Part shown: positions 34,358 through 43,391 of the stretch, one piece after another
How the letters are laid out: each line of letters begins with the position of its first letter
How positions within the stretch are numbered: position 1 is the stretch's first letter
Assembly (NCBI RefSeq): GCF_021601385.1
Contig: NZ_BQHO01000003.1
Coordinates: forward strand, 124,001 to 188,000
Origin: Pseudomonas parasichuanensis
GTDB lineage: Bacteria; Pseudomonadota; Gammaproteobacteria; Pseudomonadales; Pseudomonadaceae
Direction of reading: 5' to 3'
Length of the DNA stretch: 64,000 nucleotides
Notes under the pieces: generated by a model
What the model was told of the DNA's origin: nothing
The model's database searches: none
Seen by the model: the letters and a program-made list of their open reading frames with translations, nothing else
Position numbers and translations under genes: made by a program

Positions 34358-34597
34358 TCAGGCCTTGCGCAGCCAGTAGGTGTACACCCCGGCCTCGGCC
34401 GTTTCGTGCAGCAGCGTATGACCGGCCAGCCGGGCAAAAGTGCGGAAGTCGCGTTGCGAGCCTGCGTCGGTGGCGATCACCTTGAGCACCGCACCACTGG
34501 CCAGGCGGTTGAGTTCCATCTTCGCCTTGAGCAGCGGCAGCGGGCAGTTCAGCCCGCTGGCGTCGAGTTCGGCGTCGCAGGTCAGGGTGTCACTCAT
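34358..34597 (-). CDS. TusA/SirA-like sulfur carrier protein
   Basis: 79 aa from ATG 34597. It has the family CPxP motif LNCPLPLLKAKMEL (Cys at residue 18) that carries persulfide sulfur in TusA. Its role may be tRNA thiolation or molybdenum cofactor sulfuration; which is not shown. It precedes the PerM-like permease by 21 bp on the same strand, a pairing kept in many pseudomonads. Divergent from bepA. Confidence 0.9.
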   Translation of the reverse strand: MSDTLTCDAELDASGLNCPLPLLKAKMELNRLASGAVLKVIATDAGSQRDFRTFARLAGHTLLHETAEAGVYTYWLRKA

Positions 34598-34703
34598 CGG
34601 GCGCGTCTCCACAGGCAGGGCAAAAAGGGCACTAGGATACCGCCACTGGTCGGCATCGTGCGACCCGGCTACAGTAAGGCTTTTGACCGACGCGAGCCTG
34701 TGC

Positions 34704-36140
34704 ATGAATCTACTGCGCCCCACCCTGCTGACGCTGGCCTGCCTGATGGCCCTCCCCGGCCACGCCGACGACCTGCCGTCACTGGGCGATGCCAGCTCCG
34801 CGATCGTTTCGCCGCAACAGGAACACCAGCTCGGGCGCGCCTGGCTGAGCCTGCTGCGCGGCAACGTCAACCAGTTGAACGACCCGCAACTCAAGGATTT
34901 CGTCGAGACCAGCGTGTACAAGCTGGCCGAGACCAGCCAGGTACAGGACCGGCGCCTGGAGTTCATCCTGATCGACAGCAAGGAACTCAACGCCTTCGCC
35001 GCACCCGGCGGCATCGTCGGGGTCAACGGCGGGCTGTTCCTCAACGCCCAGACTGAGGGCGAATACGCCTCGGTACTGGCCCACGAACTGGCGCACTTGT
35101 CGCAGCGCCACTTCGCCCGTGGCGTCGAAGCCCAGCAGCGCATGCAGCTGCCGATGATGGCGGCGCTGCTGGCGGGCATCGTGCTCGCGGCGGGTGGCGG
35201 TGGCGACGCCGGCATCGGCGTGATTGCCGGCACCCAGGCGGCGGCCATCCAGGAGCAGCGGCGTTTCTCCCGGCAGAACGAGCAGGAGGCCGACCGCATC
35301 GGTATCCAGAACCTCGAAAAAGCCGGTTATGACCCGCGCAACATGCCCAACATGTTCGAGCGCCTGGCACGCCAATATCGCTACGACGCCAAACCGCCGG
35401 AATTCCTCCTGACCCACCCGGTCACCGAGTCCCGGGTGGCCGACACACGCAACCGCGCCGAGCAGGCGCCCCAGGGCGGTGTCGAGGACAGCCTGCGCTA
35501 CCAGTTGATCCGCGCCCGCGTGCAGCTTACCTACGAAGGCACCCCGGGCCTGGCTGCCAAGCGCTTCCGCGCCCAGCTTGACGAGAACCCGCAAATGGAC
35601 GCCGCGCGCTACGGCCTGGCGCTGGCGCAGATCAAGGGCGGCCAGCTCAACGAAGCACGGGAGAGCCTCAAGCCGCTGCTGGCCAAGGCGCCCAACGACA
35701 TCACCTACAACCTGGCGCAAATCGACCTGGACATCACCAACAACCGCCTGGCCGACGCCCAGCAGCGCGCCCAGCGCCTGCAGGCGCTGTACCCTGGCAA
35801 CTACCCGCTGAAACAGGTGCGCGCCGACCTGCTGATCAAGCAGGGCAAGCCGGCCGAGGCGGAGAAAGTGCTGGATGATCTGGTCAAGAGCCGCCCGGAC
35901 GACCCGGACGTGTGGTACGACGTAGCCGAAGTGCGCGGCCTGTCCGGCAACACCATCGGCCTGCACCGCGCCCGCGCCGAGTACTTCACCCTGGTCGGCG
36001 ATTTCGACCAGGCGATCCAGCAGCTCGACTATGCCAAACGCCGTTCGGGCAGCAACTTCCCGCTGGCCTCGCAGATCGACCAGCGCCAGCGCGAGATCAT
36101 GGAGCAGCAGCGCATGGTCAAGGACATGATGGGGCGCTGA
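34704..36140 (+). CDS. bepA: Periplasmic M48 metalloprotease with TPR domain (BepA-like)
   Basis: 478 aa from ATG 34704. Signal peptide MNLLRPTLLTLACLMALPGHA; zinc motif AHELAHLSQRH (H127, E128, H131) followed by the third ligand region EQEADRIGIQNLEKAGYD near residue 195. The C-terminal half (300-470) is made of TPR helices. It works in the periplasm on misassembled LptD and other barrel proteins, with the BAM machinery. An open frame from 34440 is longer but has no good start. Confidence 0.92.
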   Translation: MNLLRPTLLTLACLMALPGHADDLPSLGDASSAIVSPQQEHQLGRAWLSLLRGNVNQLNDPQLKDFVETSVYKLAETSQVQDRRLEFILIDSKELNAFAAPGGIVGVNGGLFLNAQTEGEYASVLAHELAHLSQRHFARGVEAQQRMQLPMMAALLAGIVLAAGGGGDAGIGVIAGTQAAAIQEQRRFSRQNEQEADRIGIQNLEKAGYDPRNMPNMFERLARQYRYDAKPPEFLLTHPVTESRVADTRNRAEQAPQGGVEDSLRYQLIRARVQLTYEGTPGLAAKRFRAQLDENPQMDAARYGLALAQIKGGQLNEARESLKPLLAKAPNDITYNLAQIDLDITNNRLADAQQRAQRLQALYPGNYPLKQVRADLLIKQGKPAEAEKVLDDLVKSRPDDPDVWYDVAEVRGLSGNTIGLHRARAEYFTLVGDFDQAIQQLDYAKRRSGSNFPLASQIDQRQREIMEQQRMVKDMMGR

Positions 36141-36189
36141 AGCACAGGCCAGGCATGATCACCGTGAAAGCGGCGGTTCGCCGCTGCGA

Positions 36190-36265
36190 TTTACCCGCGA
36201 AGATGGCACTGCGGCGCCTGGCACGGGCTTCGCCCGTGTTCGCGGGCAAGCCCGCTCCCACAGGG
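36190..36265. repeat. Partial REP pair
   Basis: A complete REP unit (GCGGGCAAGCCCGC core, TCCCACAGG tail) at the right and a truncated inverted unit (TTACCCGCGAAGATGGC) at the left, with a GGCACGGGCTTCGCCCGTG hairpin between, after bepA. Confidence 0.8.
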
Positions 36266-36300
36266 GTCGCGTCAGCTCTTTAGAGGCTGCGCATGAGACA

Positions 36301-37359
36301 TCAGGCGTTACCGGACAACTTCAAACGCGCCGCCTGGGTGAAATCGAGCATGCGGTTGAGCGGCTTGATCGCCTTGGGGATCAACGCCGGCTCGACGAAG
36401 ATCTCGTTGCTGCCGGTGCGCAGGCAATCCAGCACCCGCTCCAGGGTGTTCATCGCCATCCACGGGCAGTGCGCGCAGCTGCGGCAGGCCGCGCCGTTAC
36501 CGGCGGTGGGGGCTTCGACGAATTCCTTGTCCGGGCACAGCTGCTGCATCTTGTAGAAGATGCCGCGGTCGGTCGCCACGATGAAGGTCTTGTTCGGCAG
36601 GGTCTGCGCGGCCTTGATCAACTGGCTGGTGGAGCCCACCGCGTCGGCCAGCTCGATCACCGCTTCCGGTGATTCCGGGTGCACCAGGATCGCCGCGTCC
36701 GGGTACAGTGCCTTCATGTCGGCCAGTTGGCGCGACTTGAACTCTTCGTGAACGATGCAGGCACCGTCCCAGAGCAGCATGTCGGCGCCGGTCTGCTTCT
36801 GGATGTAGCGGCCCAGGTGCTGGTCCGGGCCCCAGATGATGGTCTCGCCGTTGTCCATCAGGCTTTCGACGATTTCCAAAGCGCAGCTGGAGGTCACCAC
36901 CCAGTCGGCCCGCGCCTTCACTGCGGCAGACGTGTTGGCGTACACCACCACGGTGCGCTCGGGGTGCTGGTCGCAGAAGTCCGAGAACTCCTTGACCGGG
37001 CAGCCCAGGTCGAGCGAGCAGGTGGCTTCCAGGGTCGGCATCAGCACGCGCTTTTCCGGGGTGAGGATCTTCGCTGTCTCGCCCATGAAGCGCACCCCGG
37101 CCACGATCACCGTGTCGGCGGGGTGGTTCTTGCCGAAGCGGGCCATCTCCAGCGAGTCGGACACGCAGCCGCCGGTTTCCTCGGCCAGGGCCTGGATCAC
37201 CGGGTCGCAATAGTAGTGGGCGACCAGCACGGCATTCTGTTTTTTCAGCTCGGCAGCGATGGCCGCACGGTATTCGGCCTCCTGCGCGGGGGTCAGCGGG
37301 TGGGGCTGCTTGGCGTCGAGGTGGGCCTGTACCAACAGGCGTTCGGAAATCTGGGTCAT
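36301..37359 (-). CDS. nadA: Quinolinate synthase A
   Basis: 352 aa from ATG 37359 ([15 protein letters not shown]). The [27 protein letters not shown] block near residue 50, the segment [14 protein letters not shown] and the Fe-S ligand region [15 protein letters not shown] near residue 300 identify it. With a [4Fe-4S] cluster it condenses iminoaspartate and DHAP to quinolinate, the NAD precursor. It is monocistronic, convergent with bepA. Confidence 0.96.
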   Translation of the reverse strand: MTQISERLLVQAHLDAKQPHPLTPAQEAEYRAAIAAELKKQNAVLVAHYYCDPVIQALAEETGGCVSDSLEMARFGKNHPADTVIVAGVRFMGETAKILTPEKRVLMPTLEATCSLDLGCPVKEFSDFCDQHPERTVVVYANTSAAVKARADWVVTSSCALEIVESLMDNGETIIWGPDQHLGRYIQKQTGADMLLWDGACIVHEEFKSRQLADMKALYPDAAILVHPESPEAVIELADAVGSTSQLIKAAQTLPNKTFIVATDRGIFYKMQQLCPDKEFVEAPTAGNGAACRSCAHCPWMAMNTLERVLDCLRTGSNEIFVEPALIPKAIKPLNRMLDFTQAARLKLSGNA

Positions 37360-37568
37360 GATCGCTGGACCTGCGGGGCGCGTACGCGCGTCAGTCGAGT
37401 GTATCACCCGGCCCTGACAGATCGGCTAATGGTGCCGGACGGCCTGCATGGCGGGCCTTCGCGGCCCCTTCTGTGGGCGCGGACTATTATCGGAGGGCGA
37501 AGGCTACAGGCAATCGGAGCGATGCAAAAGGGGTTTTTGCGGGGATTGTCGGGGGGTAATTGCGTTAC

Positions 37569-37600
37569 CCCCTTCGCGGGCAAGCCCGCTGCCACAAGGC
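37569..37600. repeat. Single REP unit
   Basis: One REP copy (GCGGGCAAGCCCGC core, with GCCACAAGG tail) in the 280-bp space between nadA and the YdgA-like gene. The rest of this space is the nadA promoter region. Confidence 0.7.
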
Positions 37601-37639
37601 CCGTGCAGACCGTGCGAAGGCAGGCTCGCCTGGCCGACC

Positions 37640-39154
37640 TCAGCCTTGTGGCTGCAGGGCCGCCAAGTGGGCGCTGATCAACATGGCGAACTCTTCGACG
37701 GTCATCTTCTTGCCGTTGAAGTCGACCATGCCATCGGCATACTGAAGGCTCGAAATCACGTCATTGCCCTGCACCGTGGCCATGCCGCTTTGCACCGCCA
37801 TCATGCCGACCATTTCACCGGCCTGGTTGGACTGCTGGGCAATGGCCTGGGCGTCGGTCTCACCGCCCAGCAGCGCCTGCAGGGTGGCCAGGTCACCGAC
37901 CATCGGCTTGGACACGCTCAGCTTGCTGTGCAGGCGGCTCACCAGTTGCTTGCCCAGTTGCTCAGGCGGCAGGTCGAAGGACGTCGGGTTGGCCAAGTCC
38001 ATTGCCAGGCTGAAATGGCTCTCGCCGTTGGCGGTCTTGAACGACAGCTTGTCGATCGCCAGCTTCGGCTCTGCCGCCAGCAGCTTGCGCAAGTCCTGCT
38101 CGGCCTTGTCCTGCCCCTGGATGACGGCATCCACCGATGACAGGTCCTTGCCCTCGGCCGCCGCCTGCTGGATTACCGGCATGTTGCCCTGATACCACTG
38201 CATCAGCCCCTGCATGGCCTGGATGTCGACCGACTTCATGGTGAGGACCATCTCGGCGCTGCCCACCTTGCGCCCGGCATAGCTGATATCGGCCACCTTG
38301 TACTCCAGGCGCCCGGCCAGCTTGTCCTTGGCTTGGCCTTCGGCACTGTACAGGTTGTTCTGCTGCAGCCCCTTGAGCACCAGCACTTGCTGATCGGCAC
38401 CGCTGGTGATCTGCGTGTCAGCCAGGGCCAGGTCGATGTTGCCGAGGTAGATCATGTCGTGGTCGGTCTGGGTAAGCTTGCCGCCAACCTTGAAGCCGTT
38501 GAGCAGGATCTTCACCGGCGTCTCTTGCGCATCGGCGAAATTAATCTCCAGACGATCAGCATTGGCGTGAATTTCGGTAGCCTCGCCCTCGCGGTCACCG
38601 CTCACCCGCAATTGCATGCCGGAGAAGTCCAGGACCTTTTCGCCATCCTGTTCGAGCTTGACCGGCGCCAGGCGGATATCGCTTTCGACCGTGCCGCCAT
38701 AGCCCAGGCTGACCTGGCCGCTGACGGGTACCTTGTCCCCCGCCGCAGCGAACCACGGCGCGGTGAAATCGTCCTTTTCCAGGGCGCTGTTGCTGGTGGC
38801 CATCACCGGCATCAGCTTGAACGCCTTGACCCGCGACCAGGGGAACGGGCCGTGCTCGATCTGGTCGATCACACCGACATCGAAGTTCAGCTTCTCGACC
38901 TCGCCCAGTGGAACGTCCTTGGCCTTGAGGCGGTAGTGCGCCGTGCTGGTGAAGAAATGCTGCTCCAGCGAAGCCAGTTCGACGGTCATGCTGCCGCCAC
39001 TGCCGACCAGGGCTCTCTTGAGCTCTTGGTTAGCCTGGGTGATGGAGCGCTCCAGCTCCGCCGGCAGCTGTTTGCCGGTGTACCAGGCGCCAGCGGTGGT
39101 TGCGACGGCGATGGCGACGGCCAGGCCGGAGAGGATGCCTACTGATTTCTTCAT
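37640..39154 (-). CDS. YdgA family protein (DUF945)
   Basis: 504 aa from ATG 39154. An N-terminal hydrophobic helix (VGILSGLAVAIAVATTAGAWYTGKQL) is a signal anchor; the remainder is a long beta-rich region with family segments such as GPFPWSRVKAF and YADGMVDFNGKKMT near the C-terminus. It is likely anchored in the inner membrane facing the periplasm. The function of the family is unknown; it resembles AsmA-like and envelope-maintenance proteins only loosely. Confidence 0.85.
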   Translation of the reverse strand: MKKSVGILSGLAVAIAVATTAGAWYTGKQLPAELERSITQANQELKRALVGSGGSMTVELASLEQHFFTSTAHYRLKAKDVPLGEVEKLNFDVGVIDQIEHGPFPWSRVKAFKLMPVMATSNSALEKDDFTAPWFAAAGDKVPVSGQVSLGYGGTVESDIRLAPVKLEQDGEKVLDFSGMQLRVSGDREGEATEIHANADRLEINFADAQETPVKILLNGFKVGGKLTQTDHDMIYLGNIDLALADTQITSGADQQVLVLKGLQQNNLYSAEGQAKDKLAGRLEYKVADISYAGRKVGSAEMVLTMKSVDIQAMQGLMQWYQGNMPVIQQAAAEGKDLSSVDAVIQGQDKAEQDLRKLLAAEPKLAIDKLSFKTANGESHFSLAMDLANPTSFDLPPEQLGKQLVSRLHSKLSVSKPMVGDLATLQALLGGETDAQAIAQQSNQAGEMVGMMAVQSGMATVQGNDVISSLQYADGMVDFNGKKMTVEEFAMLISAHLAALQPQG

Positions 39155-39602
39155 GAATAGAACCGATTGCTGTCCATAGGGGCTGCGCGTGGAGTACGCG
39201 AGGACGCGCAGAATAGCACTGTCAGGGTGACCGCATGGCACGGCAGTCGCACACGCACAAGCGAGGCACCGCACCACCGCCCGCCTTTTCGTAAATATTT
39301 ATAGACACGGAAATCCATAAAAAACAGGTAAAGCGCCAATAAACGGCCGAAAAACCCTTTCAATGTAGATAAAAAACAACATGACCGGGCAGTCTGTCAT
39401 GTTTAACTTGACACCCTAATGACCATCGTTTTTTATTTCACCCACCTTGCAAGCGCCCATTCCACGAAGAAGAACAATCGCGCCGCCATCATGCCCAAAC
39501 GCCCCTGCCCGCACGCGCCACCTTCCTCGTCCTGGCGCTTGAAGCCCTGACACCCGCGCCCTCTCTGCGCACTTCGCAGCTCCAACATAAAAGGTGAACA
39601 AC
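39155..39602. other. Long leader region upstream of the putrescine importer
   Basis: About 450 bp with no full-size gene. The middle (39280-39440) is A+T rich and probably holds the promoters. At 39467-39477 is AAGAAGAACAA, which contains an AANAANAA (Crc/Hfq type) motif. A tiny frame of 19 codons starts at 39491 (MPKRPCPHAPPSSSWRLKP). Confidence 0.5.
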
Positions 39603-39689
39603 ATGGAGCCCACCCGCTCGACCTTGCCGTGCCTGCCGCACGCCGTGCCCGCTGTCCAAAGCCAGGAGTGCCCCGCGCATGCAGCCTGA
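39603..39689 (+). CDS. Possible 28-residue upstream reading frame overlapping the putrescine importer start
   Basis: The frame begins at ATG 39603, six bases after a good Shine-Dalgarno (AAGGTG), and stops with TGA at 39687-39689, overlapping the importer start (ATG 39679) by 11 bp in another frame. The peptide is 28 aa, rich in Pro, Ala and Cys ([15 protein letters not shown]...). Its site is better than that of many real genes here. It could be a leader peptide controlling importer translation. No homologue is known to me. Confidence 0.4.
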   Translation: MEPTRSTLPCLPHAVPAVQSQECPAHAA

Positions 39690-41031
39690 CCACAGCGCCA
39701 CCGGCAACGGCCAGTTCCGTAAATCCCTGCGCCTCTGGCATGTGGTGATCATCGGCTTGGCCTACCTCACCCCGATGACCGTGTTCGACACCTTCGGCAT
39801 CGTCTCCGGCATCACCGCCGGGCACGTGCCCAGTGCCTACATCCTGGCGCTGGCGGGCATCCTGTTCACCGCAGTGAGCTACGGCACCCTGGTACGGCGT
39901 TTCCCGCAGTCGGGTTCGGCCTACACCTACACCCAACGCGCGATCAACCCGCACGTGGGCTTTCTGGTCGGCTGGTCGTCGCTGCTGGACTACCTGCTGC
40001 TGCCGATGGTGAATGCGCTGCTGGCCAAGCTTTACCTGTCGGCGATGTTCCCCGAGGTACCGGCATGGATGTGGGTGGCCGGCTTCGTCACCCTGATCAG
40101 CCTGATCAACATGCGCAGCATCAACCTGGTGGCGCATTTCAACCTGCTGTTCGTGCTCGTCCAGGTGGCGATCATGAGCGTGTTCGTCTACCTCTGCGTG
40201 CGTGGCCTGGATCAAGGAGAGGGCCTGGGCACCGCGTGGAGCCTGGTGCCGTTCGCCGACGAGCAGACCCAGTTCGCCGCCCTGGCCGCGGGTGCGACCA
40301 TCCTGTGCTTCTCGTTCCTGGGCTTCGACGCGGTCACCTGCCTGTCGGAAGAAACCCGTAATCCAGGCAAGACCATCCCGCTGGCGATCTTCCTCACCGC
40401 GCTGATCGGCGGTGTGGTGTTCATCGGCGTGTCGTACTTCATCCAGGCCTACTTCCCGACCATGCAGCGCTTCCACGACCAGGAAGCGGCGCTGCCGGAA
40501 ATCGCCTTGTACGTTGGCGGCAAGCTGTTCCAGTCGATATTCATCGCCTGCACCGTGATCAACACCATCGCTTCGGGCCTGGCGTCGCAGACCAGCGTGT
40601 CGCGCCTGCTGTACGTGATGGGCCGCGACAAGGTGATCCCGGCCAGCGTGTTCGCCCGCCTGCACTCGCGCTACAAGACCCCGGTGCTGAACATCGCGAT
40701 TGTCGGCCTGGTGTCGCTGTCGGCGGTCTTCTTCGACCTGGTCACCGCCACGTCGATCATCAACTTTGGTGCGCTGGTGGCGTTCAGCTTCGTCAACCTG
40801 TCGGTGATCAACCACTGCTACCTGCGCGAGGGCAACCGCCAGGGGCTGGCCAACACGATGAAGTACCTGGTGCTGCCGACCATCGGCTTCTGCATCATCG
40901 TTTCGCTGTGGCTGGACCTAAATGAACACTCGCTGTTGTTCGGCGGGGTCTGGGCGGCACTTGGCGTGCTGTACCTGGGCTGGCTGACCAAGGCCTTCCG
41001 GGTTGCGCCCCCGAACTACATCGCTGAATGA
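39679..41031 (+). CDS. puuP: PuuP-type putrescine importer (APC family)
   Basis: 450 aa with 12 membrane helices. The opening [60 protein letters not shown] and [18 protein letters not shown] match E. coli PuuP closely as I recall it, much more than general amino-acid permeases. It would take up putrescine by proton symport across the inner membrane. AGGAG precedes the ATG by 10 bases. The chemoreceptor gene follows after 59 bp on the same strand. A short overlapping frame upstream may regulate it. Confidence 0.88.
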   Translation: MQPDHSATGNGQFRKSLRLWHVVIIGLAYLTPMTVFDTFGIVSGITAGHVPSAYILALAGILFTAVSYGTLVRRFPQSGSAYTYTQRAINPHVGFLVGWSSLLDYLLLPMVNALLAKLYLSAMFPEVPAWMWVAGFVTLISLINMRSINLVAHFNLLFVLVQVAIMSVFVYLCVRGLDQGEGLGTAWSLVPFADEQTQFAALAAGATILCFSFLGFDAVTCLSEETRNPGKTIPLAIFLTALIGGVVFIGVSYFIQAYFPTMQRFHDQEAALPEIALYVGGKLFQSIFIACTVINTIASGLASQTSVSRLLYVMGRDKVIPASVFARLHSRYKTPVLNIAIVGLVSLSAVFFDLVTATSIINFGALVAFSFVNLSVINHCYLREGNRQGLANTMKYLVLPTIGFCIIVSLWLDLNEHSLLFGGVWAALGVLYLGWLTKAFRVAPPNYIAE

Positions 41032-41090
41032 ACCACACCCGACGCCCGCCTGACCGCGGGCGTTCTGTTTTGATCGAGAAGGAAAAGCCC

Positions 41091-43217
41091 ATGTCGCTGC
41101 GCCGCCTCTCCATCCAGTGGAAGATCACCCTGCTCGCCGGCCTGTGCCTGCTGGCCATCGTCGCCCTGCTGGTGGCCACTTCGCTCACCCAGGCCCGGCG
41201 CAACGCCGAGCAGGTGTTCCAGGCCAACACCGAGCTGCTCGACCACAGCGCTCGCCTGCGCCTGCAGGCCCACGGCGAAACCCAGGCGCTGCGCATCCAG
41301 CGCTACTTCATGGACGCCTACCAGTACGGCAACGGTTTCGCCCGCCTGGTGCAGGCACTCAAGGCCCGGGGCGGCGCCGACCTGCGCAACCAGCTCAACC
41401 ACGAAGCCCGCGCGGCACTGGCCGGCAACCCCGACCTGATCGGCCTGTACCTGGTGTTCCAGCCCAACGCCCTGGACCAGCGCGATGCCCAGTTCGTCGG
41501 CCAGGCCGACGCCGGCAGCAACGACAGCGGGCGCTTCTCGCTGTACTGGTCGCAAAGCAGCCCCGGCGCGCTGGAAACCGAGGCCATGCCCGAAGCGATG
41601 CTCGCCGACGCCAGCATCGGCGCCAACGGCTCACCCTACAATCGCTGGCTGACCTGCCCGATGGAGACGGCCAAGGCCTGCGTGCTCGACCCGTACTTCG
41701 ACGAGATCAACGGCCAGAAGGTGCTGATGACCAGTATCGCCCTGCCGCTGCTCGAAGGTGGCAAGGTGGTCGGCGTGATCGGCCTGGACATCGGCCTGGA
41801 CAACCTGCAGCAGCTGGCCCTGGCCGGGCGCCAGGAACTGTTCGATGGCCAGGGCCAGGTGAGTATCGTCAGCCCGGTCGGGCTGCTGGCCGGCCATAGC
41901 CAGGACGCCCGGCAACTGAGCAAGACCGTGGAGCAGGCCTTCGGCAGCGCCGCCAGCGCCTTTGCCGGCCCCCTGCGCGCTGGCCAGCCGGTCGAACGCC
42001 TGGACGGCGGCATGATGCGCATCTCGCGCCCCTTCACCCCCATCCCTGGCGCCGCACCCTGGCAGGTACTGCTGGAGCTGCCGGAGAGCGTGCTGCAAGC
42101 GCCAGCGGTCGCCCTCAACCAGCGCCTGGACGATCACAACCAACGCGCCAACCTGACCAGCCTGCTGATCGGCCTGGGCGCTGCGGTGCTGGGCCTGCTG
42201 CTGGTGTGGCTGACCGCCCGCGGCGTGACTCGACCGATTCTGGCGGTAGCCGCGCGCCTGGAAGATATCGCCAGCGGTGAAGGCGACCTGACCCGGCGCC
42301 TGGACTACGCCCGCGACGACGAGCTGGGGCAGTTGACCGGCTGGTTCAACCGCTTCCTGGACAAGTTGCAGCCGGTGATTGCCCAGCTCAAGGGCTCGGT
42401 GCAGGAGGCCCGCGGCACCGCCGACCAATCCTCGCTGATCGCCAGCCAGACCAGCACCGGCATGCAGCAACAACACCGCGAAATCGAACAGGTGGCCACC
42501 GCCGCCAACGAGATGAGCGCCACCGCCCAGGACGTTGCCCATAACGCCGCACAAGCCGCCCAAGCCGCGCGCGGCGCCGACCAGGCCACCCGCGAGGGCC
42601 TGGCCCTGGTCGCGGCCACCCGCCAGGCCATCGACCAGCTGGCCAGCGGCATGGATGCAGCCATGGCGCAGGCGCGCTCGCTGGAAAGCCGTGGCGAGCA
42701 GATTGGCTCGGTGCTGGAGGTGATCCGCGCCATTGCCGAGCAGACCAACCTGCTGGCACTCAATGCCGCCATCGAGGCCGCCCGCGCCGGCGAGGCCGGG
42801 CGCGGCTTCGCAGTGGTCGCCGACGAAGTGCGCAGCCTGGCCCAGCGCACCCAGGTGTCGGTGGAGGAAATCCGCCAGGTGATCGAAGGCCTGCAGCAGG
42901 GCACTCAGGACGTGGTCGGCGCCATGCACGGCGGCCAGCGCCAGGCCCGCGAAAGCGCCGCGCAAATGGAACAGACCCTGCCCGCCCTGCAACGCATCGA
43001 TCAAGCCGTGACGGTGATCACCGACATGAACCTGCAGATCGCCTCCGCCGCCGAGCAGCAGAGCGCGGTGGCCGAAGAGGTGAATCGCAATGTCGCGGGG
43101 ATTCGCGATGTGACCGAGTCGCTGTCCGGGCAGGCCGATGAGTCGGCGCGGATCAGCCAGGCACTGAACCGGCTGGCCAACCAGCAGCAGGCCTTGATGG
43201 AGCAGTTCCGCGTGTAG
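41091..43217 (+). CDS. mcpU: Methyl-accepting chemotaxis protein with dCache domain (McpU-like)
   Basis: 708 aa from ATG 41091 with AGAAGGAAAAG upstream. TM1 at residues 11-31, a periplasmic dCache sensor (32-353), TM2 at 354-376, a HAMP domain, then the cytoplasmic coiled signalling domain with tip [37 protein letters not shown]. No C-terminal CheR-docking pentapeptide. The neighbour is a putrescine importer, and the corresponding P. putida gene, as I remember it, is the polyamine receptor McpU. The symbol rests on position and architecture. The sensor holds two close cysteines (C189, C197). Confidence 0.82.
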   Translation: MSLRRLSIQWKITLLAGLCLLAIVALLVATSLTQARRNAEQVFQANTELLDHSARLRLQAHGETQALRIQRYFMDAYQYGNGFARLVQALKARGGADLRNQLNHEARAALAGNPDLIGLYLVFQPNALDQRDAQFVGQADAGSNDSGRFSLYWSQSSPGALETEAMPEAMLADASIGANGSPYNRWLTCPMETAKACVLDPYFDEINGQKVLMTSIALPLLEGGKVVGVIGLDIGLDNLQQLALAGRQELFDGQGQVSIVSPVGLLAGHSQDARQLSKTVEQAFGSAASAFAGPLRAGQPVERLDGGMMRISRPFTPIPGAAPWQVLLELPESVLQAPAVALNQRLDDHNQRANLTSLLIGLGAAVLGLLLVWLTARGVTRPILAVAARLEDIASGEGDLTRRLDYARDDELGQLTGWFNRFLDKLQPVIAQLKGSVQEARGTADQSSLIASQTSTGMQQQHREIEQVATAANEMSATAQDVAHNAAQAAQAARGADQATREGLALVAATRQAIDQLASGMDAAMAQARSLESRGEQIGSVLEVIRAIAEQTNLLALNAAIEAARAGEAGRGFAVVADEVRSLAQRTQVSVEEIRQVIEGLQQGTQDVVGAMHGGQRQARESAAQMEQTLPALQRIDQAVTVITDMNLQIASAAEQQSAVAEEVNRNVAGIRDVTESLSGQADESARISQALNRLANQQQALMEQFRV

Positions 43218-43302
43218 GAACGGCAGTTCACTCGGCATTTTCAGGGCCGTATGGCGGCCCTGACAACTGTCACCAGATGTTTCGCAAGCCTTTCATCTTC
43301 TA

Positions 43303-43318
43303 TTGACGATCTTTTCAC
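43303..43318 (+). promoter_or_regulatory. ColR-type box upstream of cptA
   Basis: TTGACGATCTTTTCAC matches the ColR consensus as I recall it (YYNASNNYTTTTTCAC) at every defined position but one, 74-89 bp upstream of the cptA start. Its TTGACG could also serve as a -35 element. Confidence 0.45.
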
Positions 43319-43391
43319 TTCGCCTGCTCTAGCGTCGCCTCCTTTAAGCAGCCGCCAGCCTGATGGCGGCTACCTGGCTCCTGAGGCGCAC

